From NCBI GenBank assembly GCA_003864495.1, contig ML133394.1, forward strand, positions 2,767,108 to 2,831,107: a stretch of 64,000 nt of DNA. Reading direction: 5' to 3'. The stretch is from Nemopilema nomurai. Taxonomy: Eukaryota; Cnidaria; Scyphozoa; Rhizostomeae; Rhizostomatidae. The first letter of the stretch is position 1, and each line of letters opens with the position of its first letter. The position numbers and the translations under genes were made by a program. This document shows positions 11,501 through 24,400 of this stretch, one piece after another. Under the pieces are notes generated by a model that saw nothing but the letters and a program-made list of their open reading frames with translations, was not told the DNA's origin and did no database searches.

Positions 11501-12065
11501 AGCCCAATCTCCACTAGGCGGAAAATGTCGGGGCGGTTCGCTTTTGCGCTGACGAAAAGCGAAAGGTCAATCTCCATTGGGCGAAAATTTTGCGATGACG
11601 AAAAGCGGATACAGTGGCTTGGCGTGTCAAATAGAAAGCAGAATTTCAAAATGGCAGACATAGGCGCTAGCTTTTGTGTTCCAAATACAGGGTTTTATGT
11701 CAACATATTGTTGCTGGGTAGAAGGTAGAAGCCGTTTCTAAGTTTTGAAATTGATCTTCACTTCGTGAGGGGACGTCAGCACGGGATTGAATTGATGTCG
11801 ATCTCGAGTCATTGTTCATGTGAATTTTACCGCTTGTAACCAGAAATTTTATTATTTCTTCATCCAAGACGAAGCTACTTTGAGACTCGGCCATTTTGCA
11901 AAATGTTCATAGGACAACAAGTTCGCCGGCGAAAGAGAAAAAAGTTCAAATGGTTTGAACTTTCAAGGCGAACGACGCACACAGCACAGGTAGCGAAAAT
12001 ATTCAAGTGCGCATGCTCATAATCTTTCGCCGGCGAAAAAACTTTCGCTCAATGGAGATTGGCCT
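11501..12065. mobile_element. AGCCCAATCTCC-family MITE, larger copy
   Basis: Flanked by TAA on both sides (11498-11500 and 12066-12068). The left end AGCCCAATCTCCACTAGGCG recurs inverted and diverged at the right end (…CAATGGAGATTGGCCT). Internal copies of the GGCGAAAAT / GCGAAAGG motif occur. It shares its end sequence with the 121-bp element at 18124-18244. The 3-bp TWA duplication suggests PIF/Harbinger mobilisation; no transposase is present. Confidence 0.75.
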
Positions 12066-12068
12066 TAA

Positions 12069-13500
12069 TTGTTTTATTGCGCAAGCTCTCGCACTAAGTT
12101 TCTAAGGACATTCCTGCATCTTCTTTTGAATCCAAGATCTTATCTTAGCTTTTCTTTTTCACAATTTGTTTCTTGTCTCCTTGGTAATGCTACTATTGCA
12201 AACAAGGCTGGAACCATGTCAAGAGACCCGCGATAAAGCGGATTATTCCGCGATTCGGGATTTGTTTATGTCGTTGTTGTGTGGTTACTGGAGTAACTGC
12301 TTTGTTTTGTGCATTTTGGGAATATTTAGAGTAATTAGTGTTATCCCCCTAACACATTTATGGCTTCTGTTTCTACTAATATTGCTGCCATATTTCAAAT
12401 TTGGAGTCGTTGTAATGAGACGGAAAATAGAGTCGAATACGAATGATGGAAGGAAAATATTGCATTTTTGTTGTGTTTATTGGAGTCTCTCTTTTCAATT
12501 AATAAAATAACGCGGTTCTTAAGGTCCTTGTCACATTTTTCCATCACTTTTTCGATATTGGACGAACACGTTGAAAAGTGATCGTGCGACTTGTCCATTT
12601 TCGCTGCAGAATTTGTTGCGATTATTGGGTGTTAATCCTCTATCATTGGAACTTTTACTCTGAACGAAAGCAGAGTAAAATCGAGTTCATCGCTTTTTCA
12701 TACGCGCCGACAAATTTTACGTCATATGATGTTAAAGTGCCAAGAGAACACTAAAGGAAACACAACAGTTGTTTCCAATCCTACTTCATTGTACACGTTG
12801 GTACTGATGCCTCTCCATCTCCATTTCTGTGAATGCTTCGTTCCCTTATTTCTAGTTCATCTCTACATGCTCCGAGAAAGTCGGCCATGGCCCAGTCATC
12901 TTGCTTCCTAGCACCGCTAATCATATTCAAACGAACAACATCTGATACTTTTTTCATAAGGATCGGAACAACGATGCAAGAATAATTGTATTGGTCAACA
13001 CTTCTAGTCCCAGAAAATGGTCTCTAGACTGTCGTACAAGTCCTGTTGTAGCGAGTAAAAGTCCTGGGCATTGGTTAGGGTCCAGTCCTCTTCCCGTCAG
13101 CCACTGCGCTGACAACGCCTTTCTTTGTTGGGATATATAACACGCTTGCCCACGCTGTTAGGGGGAGACTTTTCACGCTATCGCTCGTTTAGTTATGGCT
13201 GTTCACTTGTAAATAGATCTTGAGTTGTTAATAAAAGGAAAAAGTCAAGATGTCTCGATCTCTTGCTCAGAATTCTGTCTTTACAACAAGTCCCTCATTT
13301 TTGCAACGTTCCTTTCATTAAATACCGGTTGCAAGTTGACCATGTCCTGTATATGAACTTGTTTAATCCAGGACGGTTTGTCACAATTTCTTAGTATTGT
13401 TACTTGTTTGGATTTTCTCCATGATTCTTTTTGCACATCATTAAATGTGACACACTCTCGTTCGTGCTTCACATGTCTCGCGTCATAGCATTGTCTTGTG
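12069..13500. other. intergenic or intronic DNA without recognised genes
   Basis: Short frames at 12166-12510 (+) and 12726-12911 (+) are hydrophobic but lack homology I recognise, splice context or codon structure. I see no repeat of note. Confidence 0.45.
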
Positions 13501-13503
13501 TTA

Positions 13504-14057
13504 GGGGTCCTTTACATGAGACCCGAAACGAAACTCATGTCGGCACGAAAATCTCATGTCGCGAAAGTGTCGTGTAAACAGATCAGTTTTTCATATCGGG
13601 GGGAATCAGTGATAAAATCGCCTCCGTTGCACAAATTCTGCACTTGTGTGACCAGGCTTTCCCCATTCCTGTCTTTTTTCCTCAAAAATATATTTCTCAT
13701 GGCTCTATATCGACAAAGGGCACAATTTTTTTCTTCATCGGCAGCTCTTAACTTTTCCTAATTTCTTGCTGTTGCAAGAATACCTGTATAGCTAGAAACA
13801 TTTGCCTTTTTGCTATGCAACCAGTTGTAAAAACTAGATTGAGGACTGTGATCAAAAGAAGTTTCCTTGGATCATCTGCCGCCATTTTAAAAATTTACTC
13901 TTAAACTTTCCCGCTCTTTTTTGAGAAGCAGGAAGTCACGTGAGTATCATGCGAAAGAATTCGACAGTTTCATATCGGGCTTCATGTAACGGCGATCAAA
14001 TCTCACTGAATTTTCATGCCGGCATGAGTTCATTTCGGGTCTCATGTAAAGGGCCCC
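13504..14057. mobile_element. MITE with GGGGTCCTTTACATGAGACC ends and TTA duplication
   Basis: The left end GGGGTCCTTTACATGAGACC continues CGAAACGAA. The right end reverse-complemented is GGGGCCCTTTACATGAGACC, then CGAAATGAA. The terminal inverted repeats continue imperfectly for roughly 100 bp, including CATGTCGGCACGAAAAT against CATGCCGGCATGAAAAT. TTA flanks both sides (13501-13503, 14058-14060). No transposase. End sequence and duplication fit PIF/Harbinger-type non-autonomous elements. Confidence 0.82.
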
Positions 14058-14060
14058 TTA

Positions 14061-14960
14061 GTCATAGATTATTCATTATCGTTCCTTTGTTGTTGTTATA
14101 ACATTTGCGTGGTTTTCTATCATTTTTACATCCTTACGATTTAGATATGTTTAAGTTGCTTGGTATCATTTAACCTAGTCCTTCCTTTTATTATTCATCG
14201 GTTAGTAACCATGATAATCGTGTATCGCTAATTTTAGATTTCGTACATAAATACAAGTACTAGTTCAAGTTCTACTTTAAGTTTAGTTGGATAGAGACAC
14301 AAGAAGCTGCTTGAACGAAACCCGGTCACTCGTCGCGAGGCTGTAGGTTAGGGCCTGGTATGCTTGGTATATCTTGGTTGTATTAAAGTTTCGTTATTTT
14401 TCACTGACTTGTGTTGCAGTCTTAATCATCACATACCTGATCAATCTAAAAATTAATTCTGTAAGAAGGTATTTTGTCGCCGAGTGATTTAGGATATCTA
14501 CCAGCAGCTAAGTACGACCCTATGGATGCTACTAATTTAGACAACAAAACAAAAAAACAAAAGTGCGAGGTTTACGAATATTTAAACGCAATGGTCGATG
14601 CTTTTAGTTAAAGCAAACAAATTGTCAAAATAAAAAAAAGTTTGAATGGATTTTCCAGCCTACAGATCGGTTCGATTAACATAACCTGATTTTATCCTTC
14701 ACAGGTGATGTTACTGGTGATATTTCAGTATTATTTGCATTACCAATATCAAATAGTACAAAAAATGTATGATCAACTTCACCTACTATATTGAGATTGC
14801 AATATTGTACATTGTCATTTCAACCATTCCCTGGTCAAAAATAGCGCCGCTACCCTGAGATTCATTTCCCATTGAAAACAATTATTTCCATTCAGCAAGC
14901 TCATTTGGCAGACATAAAGAAAGATTTTGCATAAAACTGAAGCAATACAAACTCAATACC
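14061..14960. other. non-coding stretch downstream of fucosyltransferase copy C
   Basis: AT-rich DNA with no recognised coding sequence, RNA gene or repeat. The similarity between copies B and C stops close to their stop codons, so the duplication did not carry much 3' flank. Confidence 0.45.
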
Positions 14961-14963
14961 CTT

Positions 14964-16193
14964 TCAACCTGGGCTAGTCTTATTTGAGTTTTCTATCTGT
15001 TTACGAAACTTTTCAGCTTTGTCTTTATAAATACCACAGTTGTTCTCATAGCTGAATTTTTCCCCCAAATCTAAAGTAGAAGAGTCATGGGGATCTTGCT
15101 TGTGGAGGGCAGCACAAATAGGACAGTAAATGCTTGGGTTTCCAAACTCATACTTTCCCTTGTAAGCAAAGTACTTGTTATACTCGTCATCATTCTTGTC
15201 CAGATGCAACAGATAATCTGCCAATTCTTTGATCGAGTTAAACTCACTTGCATCTATGTATGAGCCTGGAATAGCTGCTCCCTTTTCATAATTGGCACCC
15301 ATAACAACAGGGACAACATTCTGATTTATTCTCTCCCAATATTTTTCAGTGACATAATCATGGCAAAAATCGTTTTCAAAAGCAAGATAAAATTTGTATG
15401 TTGAGAGTTCTTGTATGCAGGCCTTATCGGAATGGGCACAGTTTCTTTGACTTTTGAAATGTTTCCGGCATCGGCCATACACAGTCAAACTCAAATACTT
15501 CTGCAGTTCTAGGGCATACTTTTCGCGCAACAATCCACAATTACTTACTGCCCAAGCAACCAGACCAGTCTTTTCTCTCGCATAATTTCGTGTAACTTTA
15601 AATTGGCTCTTAACTTCGACATATCTTGAATACGGGATGAAAATGTTGGAGTTCCTATCAAACGTTGCAAGCCAGTTAAAAATGCCATATAATTCTTGTA
15701 GGGGTATGTTTTTAGCGGGTTCTCGTGGCTAAGCCAGATCCATTTTTGCTGTTTGTTTGCAATCTGCTTCCGTGCTTCTTTCAACTGTTTAGGGCTGTAT
15801 TGTTTGGGATAATCTGCCTCAACATCGCGGCCGTGGAAAAGAACTCCGTCGGCTTTTGTCGACCAGCTTTTATCGTATGTCACTAGACAATTCTTGTACA
15901 CTTCGCACGAAGAAAAGTGCTCGAATGTTTGTTTACCAACCATCCATGACCACGGTCTTTGAAAGAAAAAAATACAGGTAGATAACTTTGGTATCCTTGT
16001 CGAGATAGTCATTCCAAGTGTCATTGTTGGCCAGTCGTCTTATTTGAAGGTTGGCCTGTTTCTCATTTACTTCCCGAAGGGCTGCATTTCTTTCATACGT
16101 TGTCTTCCCATGAAGAATCAGTAACAGGCAGACGAACAGTCCAAGTATGACTATGAGCCGTTTTATTTTGAAATGGAAGACCATACTCGCCAT
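14964..16193 (-). pseudogene. GT10 fucosyltransferase-like copy C, frame-broken near-duplicate of B
   Basis: This minus-strand locus aligns with copy B along nearly all of its length, from a near-identical signal anchor (IVILGLFVCLLLILHG) to the Cys-rich C-terminus. Relative to copy B it lacks 5 nt near 15970 (B has CGTTG between the A-run and AATACAGG) and 1 nt near 15687 (ATGCCATAT against ATGCCACTAT). The two losses total six bases, so the frame returns to the original after the second. As it stands, translation from ATG 16193 ends soon after 15970. The stem between anchor and catalytic domain differs from B, and the C-terminus ends NKTSPG instead of KRV. Either a young pseudogene or a gene damaged by two assembly indels; the catalytic core YKFYLAFENDFCHDYVTEKY is intact. 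Confidence 0.9.
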
Positions 16194-18120
16194 CCTTTCA
16201 GCAGATATTTAGCAATCGTTTTCATATCAATATCTGCATACCTACCGCTTGAGAGAGCTCCGAAGTCGATCCCGTCTCATAATAAAACCTCACATTCACG
16301 AAAACCTCCCGTTCACGAAAACCTCGCAATTGAGTAGCAGGTGTAAGTGGTCGACTATTGTTCTCCCTTCATTCAAATTATCTTTTGTGGGTTCTGCGCC
16401 AATTGAAATGAATGGGGCGATAGAAAATAAGTTCCCTTTGGAGACTCAAAAAACGCAAACCAAATACCAAACAATGCAAACGCGCTGGAAGCATTTATTG
16501 ATTGCTTAGAAGATAAAAGAGTCGCGGTTTGTGGCTCGCTAAAGTATAGCGAGGCCGCAATAGGAGAAGGCAATCTGTGAAAGAGTCCAGCCTTAAGACC
16601 ATAGATTCTAGCTATGCAGTTCTGTGTGCAAAAACAGTTAAAACGCTTTTACAAAACACATGCGCTTGCCCACAAGTCTTTTCGATATTCACGAAACAGA
16701 TAAAAACAAATTTGGCAGTTTGATAAAATCTTTTCTCATGCTAATCATAATCCTTTTTACCATTTTACTCGGTCAATCCCCCACAAGGATGAACAATAAC
16801 TTCAGCCAATAAGATTATTTGTTTAAAGCGCGACTAGTCAATAAAAGCGTGCAAAAGACAATAGAAAACTGAGTAGAAAACAGAACAAATCGAACGCAAC
16901 GTTGACTTTTGCTTCTGCTTTAAAAAGCAATGGAGAAAAACAGCCTCTTCAAAAAGTTAACGCTGATCGTGAAATTTGCCATTTTTCAAGGTCTTTCTGC
17001 AATTCCGGCTAGGAAGAAAACATATCCAAAACTTTGTCGTTTCCATTTGTGAAATATTGTGCGAGACGAGAGAAATGCTATGCAATGTCTGACCCTTTTT
17101 TATTGCCAATGAGTGTTTCCTTTCGGTGCAATAGTTCAGTTATAGTCTGCCAAAATGCTGTAATCTATATGAATTCAGACTGGATCTGAACTTTAAGCTG
17201 AACAGAAGCTTCAACTGCCCGAATTTTAGGCTCTTTGGCTCTTACATTGCATCCATCTTTACCAACCGATGGAAAAATCATTCCATAAAACTCGTACACT
17301 TTTTAATAATATCTTTAAATATATCTATAAATATTTTGAATAAATGTCTCAATAAACCGCTACAAATCTCTATAAATATCATAAATCCTTAAAAATCTCA
17401 TAAATCCCAATAAATCTCATACGTTTCACACGAATTTCTGAAAATCTCTTTGAATTTTGCAATAAGAACAAGAAAAATCAGTAATTTTATGCAGGTCTTA
17501 ATTCTAAATTTTGCCCAGAAGGTATCAGATATTCAGATATTATTTTCTTATGATTTAACGTGTATGTGACAGTCAAACCTAACAAAGCACGCTTGCTTTT
17601 TTCAATATCTGATGTCACAGACATGTTTCTGGCCACGTTCTAGTGAACCCATCGCAGACCACAAAATCTCGAGTTTAAAGCCGAATATTTCATTAACTGG
17701 ATATCGTGTCGAAAGAAAGAAAAAGGGTTTGAAACCAGCGCTTAAAATTTGGCTGAAAAACCCTATTTTACTTTCTTGTCATATCAGCTTTAATAACTTA
17801 CAAGAACAAGGCTCCTTTTTTCATCTCGTTGAAAATCATCTCGTTAAGACCACTGTCTAATAGTATTAAAGGATAAACAATACAAAACGTTTTAAAAGCA
17901 GCTCGATTGATAGTGTAATATGATTGTGAAATTTTAAAGTCACCATGGAAGTAGAAACGTTGAAACGGAACTAAGGCAAAATTGATCCGATCGAAAGAGG
18001 GATATCCAACGCGTTGAGAGGGGACAGATAACCAAAGCGCGTGCAGTCCCTCATGCTGCGTAGGAGCATTGGCACATATGGATCATGTAAAGAGCAAGTT
18101 CACATGACAGTAGTTATGCG
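16194..18120. other. non-coding stretch between fucosyltransferase C and UPF2 exon 17
   Basis: No exon was recognised on either strand. 17290-17430 is low-complexity DNA rich in degenerate ATAAATCTC / TATAAATAT repeats. If the exon at 385-465 belongs to UPF2, this is part of the same giant intron. Confidence 0.45.
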
Positions 18121-18123
18121 TAA

Positions 18124-18244
18124 AGCCCAATCTCCACTAGGCGGAAAATTGTCTTGTCGCCGCGGAAAATGCCGACTAGCGAAAAGTAGAAAGAGATCCT
18201 ACTTTTTGCGGCGCGACAATTTTCCGCCTAGTGGAGATTGGGCT
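18124..18244. mobile_element. 121-bp MITE with perfect 30-bp terminal inverted repeats
   Basis: The ends AGCCCAATCTCCACTAGGCG plus GAAAATTGTC are perfectly inverted at the right side, and TAA flanks both sides (18121-18123, 18245-18247). The core of about 60 bp also contains partly complementary AAAAAGTAG/CTTTTTCG motifs, so the whole element can fold. Perfect arms imply recent insertion or conversion. It belongs to the same family as 11501-12065. Confidence 0.9.
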
Positions 18245-18417
18245 TAAAAGCCATGGAAGTCAGTATATAGCTCTGCTTGATCGAGAACCCGTGCGATTGA
18301 TATATTCTCCTTCAAATTATTACACCATTACACTAGTCATGTGTAATCTGACTGCAGCATTAGCGGACACAATGATGACATAATTGACAGAGATAGGAAA
18401 AAGCGTAGGGGACTCAC

Positions 18418-21400
18418 GATCATTTCTTAATCTTCTTTTCTTCTTGTTGTCCTTCCTGTTGTCCTTGATTGGCTTTGTCTCTTTCTCTTTGAACAGAATC
18501 TGCAAAACACAAATCATTTAATCATTGCATGCTTCAATAATTCACCATGTCCATTTAAGCGATTTTGTATCAATCAAAAACTTCATAAATTGCACACTCG
18601 GATCTGAATGGGCTACAGCAAATGGCTTTCTTCGATTACTAATTGTAGAAAATGTGCAACTGTTATATCCAATATATCTGCAAATTATATATAACTTTAG
18701 ACCCTTTGCAGAAATGTAGCTTTTCGCATTTCGCGTGGTCTCAAATTTGTCTCCCGTTTCTGGACGGTATGCTTGTCCTGGTACTTAGAACTTTAAAGGT
18801 AAATGCTGCAACACTGTCGATTATTGCTATAAATACTAGTTTTCGCTGTATGAAGTTAATCATTTATAAAACTTAGAAATGCCCTGAATGAAGCAGGGAT
18901 CCTAGTAAAAAGCTTAGCAGCCTGCTTCTGCAATTCTTTGCTTCGGAATAAGGCCTCCAGTTCAATTCAATACTGACTTTAATATCACTTCAGGCAAAAA
19001 TGTATTTCCCATTGTAAGCACGCTCTTTTCTTGGTAGCAAAACAGGCTGGGTGACCCTCCAGTGAAAAGCGAAAGCAAGGTAAGACGCATAGAAATAATC
19101 ATCTCTTGAAATATTCTCTAGGGGACGCATTGCGTACTTTTATTCACTTGTGGTAGAGAGGAGAGAACTTCATTTGCAGCCCCACACGTTCAATCGAAAA
19201 AAAATAAGGCTTTGAGTATAATAAATTAATTCAGGTTAAACTCATCACACCTGTGGAACAAACGACTTCAGGTCCTTCAGGTTTTCGTAGAATGTTCGAG
19301 TGTCTTCGTCTTCCCAAAGCCCATTTTCAACGTCATACTAAAAAAAGAGATACGATTTGATTCAACGACCAACACAAATTGGTTTTCGTAAGCCTTTACC
19401 TGGCTTCACCTTTTACAAATGACCTTTGCCGAAGCCTACTCCAGACCTTTGCTGGACTATTACCAGTTGATCTTACTGGTAGGTAAGGATGAAAAACTTC
19501 GTTCGAAAGATGTTGACTATTACTGAGTTGTATGGATAGCAGACCAACAGCTATGTTAAAAAAGATGCGAGAGAAAGACAAACAATACCTTGTGTTGCAG
19601 TTAAAACATACCTCATTTCCTCTAACCGGGGTGAAAATATTCACAGTGCCCGTGTCATCCTTCTCCTCAATTTCTAAAAAATGAGATTCAATAAACATAA
19701 GAGATGTAAGGTGACATCAAGATAACATTTAAAACGATTAATGTGTTCTAGCATTGCATTCAACGTTTGATATTAAATTGATACAATGATTCCGACCCTA
19801 CATTGATCACAAGTAAGTGCCCCTGCAACACAAAACCTTTCTCCTTCATATTTGTATCTTACTCAAAAAATAGTCATGATTATCCGCAAAGCATCTGCGA
19901 TACATTCTGGCAATAGTCACCGACGAAATACAACAAATGAAAACCAGTCTTTGGTGTGGTGGTGATGCAACTGTTTACCGCCTCAAAATATCTAAAAATC
20001 GACCAACTTATTAACATGTTAATAATTTCAATAAAGAAGGATTCTCGTCCAGTACAGAAAAAGCCTACAACGCTACCAATAAGAATTTTTTCTCTAGGGG
20101 AAGGGTGAATAAATTGCTTACGATCTTCAGGAAGATCAGGAACTTCTGCATCGAGCATCTCCTGGCAAAAGGAAGACAATAAAGAAAGTAGAGTAAAACC
20201 TCTCATAATCGAAAGACACCCAAAGGGCAAGATATAAATTCAAAGGTGGCATTGGATGTTTGGCAACTTAGGCCACTTAACATTATATTGAGAACAAGCT
20301 CCACTTTCACTTGAATACTACGGACCTGGCTATGACAGATATGTAATTTCAAGCGATTGGTGACAGGAGTGGGATAACTGAGTGAATACTTTGTTAAAAA
20401 ACACTTTTGTTTAACGGTAGCCAACCAGCAAGAGCAATGAACCCTCAAAAACTTCTGCTGGCGCAAATAGTGGCGAAAAGTGCTTGGTTATTTTGAAAAA
20501 GACCAAATTACGGTAGTATGGTTGATACTCCATCTTGCTTTATGACAAAGAATTACACTAATTTGCGAAAACAGCAACAAACGCTACTTCAAAAATGTAG
20601 AATCCTCCAATCTTCAACAAAAGATAATAACATTAAAAACGGTATAAACTGTAAAAACCTATCTCCAATAAACAAACTTTGAACATATATTATCTATCCT
20701 CCTTGTGATTTCAACATATGACCTAGCTCAAAGAGTTTTAGAAAACATGGGAACAAAAACGACAGCTATTCATTACCGCAAGCGAAGTGGTGTTTGCAAG
20801 CAATTTCTCGTATGACTTTTGTGCCTTCTCAAACGCTTCTTTTCGGTCGGAAGACAATTCTCCCTTGAGCTATAAAATATAGAAAGCAGATTTTTTAAAC
20901 ACACACACTTTGAAATTCGATCTACTGAAGAAAACCTTCCATAATTTTCAAAAACAATCAAGAATCAGGGTAGAAGATAGATAGGATCGAAGGGTCACAA
21001 GTCTTTCAATAGATACAACAATTTTGAGGTCTTACCACAACATTATAATTCTAGTGCCGCTTTTACGATTTTGAATCTCATGAATCAACAAACGAGAAAA
21101 AAGTGACGTTTTACGATGGTAATCACTTTCGGGGCTAAATCATTACAGATTTTCAAATTGTAGTACATTTGTTTCTTAAGAATGGAAGAGTTTTTCAATT
21201 TCTGTCAAGAGAAGGTATCGGCTTGAATTGAAGAGCTTTCTTCCTCTTTCAACAATTGTGTAAAAGAGGGAGATCTAGAAACAGCTGCTCACCCCAATAG
21301 TCTGCCGATTCTGCCGTTCTCTGTTCTGCAAAGCCTTGTGTTCTCTAGTCAAATGCTTCGCCATGGAATCGTAATAATCTTTGAACAAGTCTTTAAATAC

Positions 21401-24400
21401 CAATTTGTTATTTGCAGGAATAATCTACAATATCAAACGAAGAGAATCGTTAACGATGCTGCTACAGTGTCACAAATTACTGCAGTGTAGTTTTGGGGGA
21501 TTGCCCTACTTCTCATAGAAAAATAAAGTTTTCTTCTTTCTTTAAGTTATTCTGAGTAGGAATTATCAAATTCATTCCATATCCACTCTGTTCAACTATT
21601 CCTATTCTCCGTTGTAGTTATGACTTGAATCTCTAGAGCTTTCCTCTAACACCAGAAGAGGTTCAGTAATGTTTCAGCCAATTTATTGGTTAAGATAATA
21701 AACAACATTGTATAGAATAGACACAGATAGCATATGATGATAAATGACAGCAGATGAAAAGAGTACCATGAGCAAGTTTCAAGCAAATTTTGGCCCGGGG
21801 ACGGTTTAGAACAGATAACTATGAGACAAGTTTAAACTGCTGTCGTGTATGACGTAAGAGAAAGATATGAAGACGGTCTTCAAACAAGTTGAGAAAATAT
21901 GAGGGAAGAATAAGTGAAGATTTGGAGACGAATAATTTACAGACCGGGAAGAACAATATCATCACAGGAAAATGACGCATCGGATAAAAACATTTTATCA
22001 TCACAAAGAAATGCATTGGATGATTCTTTAGTAATCTCACGGAATTCTTTATCTTTTTTTCCATAAATTTTTTCTCATCGATGATTCATTATTTGGCGCT
22101 GTTTATATACCGAAAGGGCGCCGGTTCACACATGTTTAGAAACAAAAACTTGAAAAATTTGAATTTTATTTTACTTTTTCAACAATTTTAATTAATCAAT
22201 CCGGGATATTGTTTCTATATATTGTTTTTATTATTTTTTCTATTCTTTATCGGTTCAAGCATTGGGAAGAAAGATGGACCAGACTTACGTCGCATTCAGC
22301 AAACTGAATGTCGAATTTCTCTATCCACATCCTGCGAAAAGGGCGAGCTGTTACTCTACAAGTTATCAACAAACTGCATTCGAACAAAATAAAATGAACA
22401 AAATACACTGAGCCTGCAAATCTTTTCGTTATATCCATTTTAGTCAAATCAGACCAAGACGTAATCACCTGGTTACTTGCACAAACTTCATTGCTTCATC
22501 CCTGACAGCATGCGTTCACATGGAGCAAGGAAGCAAGAAGGCATTTTCTGTATATCTGTACTGTCTATAAATTGGGATATTTATAACCAAAAAGCCGCAT
22601 ATAATCACCTTTGCTTCCTCGGCAAAACTCCCAGCACATCTTCGCCGCAGTGCCTCAGAAAAGTCAGAATAACCGGTGCGTACACGTGCTCAGTCTACAA
22701 CAACAACAACAACAAATAAAACAACAACTATAACAGCAAGTAAGAAGATAAAGAGCGGAATAGTACCACTGCATTGGTGAAGCGTGCCAAAGGCGTTAAA
22801 AGTATGTCACAATCTCCTCGAGCTTGAATTGATATTAGGTAGGGCGCTCACCAAACAATTTAGGGACTAAAATTCCTTCCAATAATCACGTTGGAAAATT
22901 CCACCAAAAGAATACGGGTTCAAGCAGTATTTGACCTGAGTATTTGAAAATATTTGACCTTATTTACCCGAATACATTTATTTGTTTAAGCCTTTGAGGT
23001 TTCAGTTGTTTCAATATTTAATTTTGTAGGGGAAGTTAGAATACGCAAAAACATTCATTGTAAAGTTTTTGTAATAGGCAACAGGATTCTTACCTGTTGG
23101 ATATCTTAAAATTGTTGTGTTGGCGCAACGGAGGCATATGGAAATAAGCAAGGCCGGTAGAGAGCAGCAGAAAGAGAAAAGCAGAAAATTAATAAACATT
23201 AAACAGAACTATGTTTGATCAACATAACCATTTGCATGCTTTGTTTACTGCACTGTTTCTAATTCAGGCCAGTATCAAACACTGTTTCATACTAGCCTTG
23301 TCAGAATTGACTATGGTTGCGAAGATGCTTTGCAGCAGCTGAACTCCTTCGCCTATGTTTGCGAAGACACCATCCAGAATGAGCTCAGCCAACAGACGAA
23401 GCGATGAACGCAGCTTCGGAACATTGGCGACCTTTGATGGCAAAAATGCATTCAGAATTAGTTCTCATGATTAGGAATACAATAACAAAAACGCACGAAT
23501 AGGGAAATGCTGACTATTAGTAGCTGCTAAATGCTTAGACATCAATCTATACTCGACTACAAATTTGCTTGTGTGGTTTCAACTGAAAGAATTTGACAGC
23601 AACAACCGATTGCTTGACTACTTCCCTCGTGGCTACGATGGTGAGTCTGATACAAAAGCTGTGGTTAGATAAGCATGTATTTTGAAATACATCTAGCACC
23701 AAGTCAAATCTTGACTTGCAGACGCACAAGAATATAAATTTTTCATCAAAGTTTGCCTATATGTGTTTCATTGCTGGAGATTCAATCCGTTTAGAAATTT
23801 CACTACCTCAATGCTACAACTAATAACTATTATCCGCAAAATGAATACTAGAGCCATTTTCCAAAATATAACGCCAAAATCTTTGTTCCTTTCTTTTCGC
23901 AAGCCTGTAATTCACGCTCCACCATTTTTCCTTCCCTTCCTCTGTAGATAGCATTCAAGGTAGTTAAACTAGCTCCCCTAAGGGAAATGAATATAACTTC
24001 TAAAAGTGCTTTTTGCTGTAAAAGGTCGATTCTGGGGTCAAAGTTCAAACTCTGGGCCTTGTTTCATCAAATCAAAGGCTAATTCTATAGAGCGATAGTG
24101 ACAAACCTTTTCATCGTCTTTGCAGTTGATATTTTCAAAGGATCTCTCTACCAGTCGCTTCAACAGCGGTGTGAATTCGCTGTATCTTTGGTGGAAGAGA
24201 CTACACAGATGAGCAACGCATCCAACATCAGCGACCTAATGAACGAAAGAACTCTCTTAGATTCATCAAGTTAGCAATTGAATACAGCAATCGTGATGTG
24301 CATCGTCTATTTATCGCGTGTTTTAAACATTGAAGTATCCTCTCAATGTCAATATTTTGAATTATCCATATGGTGACTTCAGATCTGCTATGACAGTTTC

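Noticed and set aside
12166..12510. 114-codon hydrophobic plus-strand frame
   Set aside because: Could look like a membrane protein, but no family resemblance, no flanking exon and AT-driven composition.
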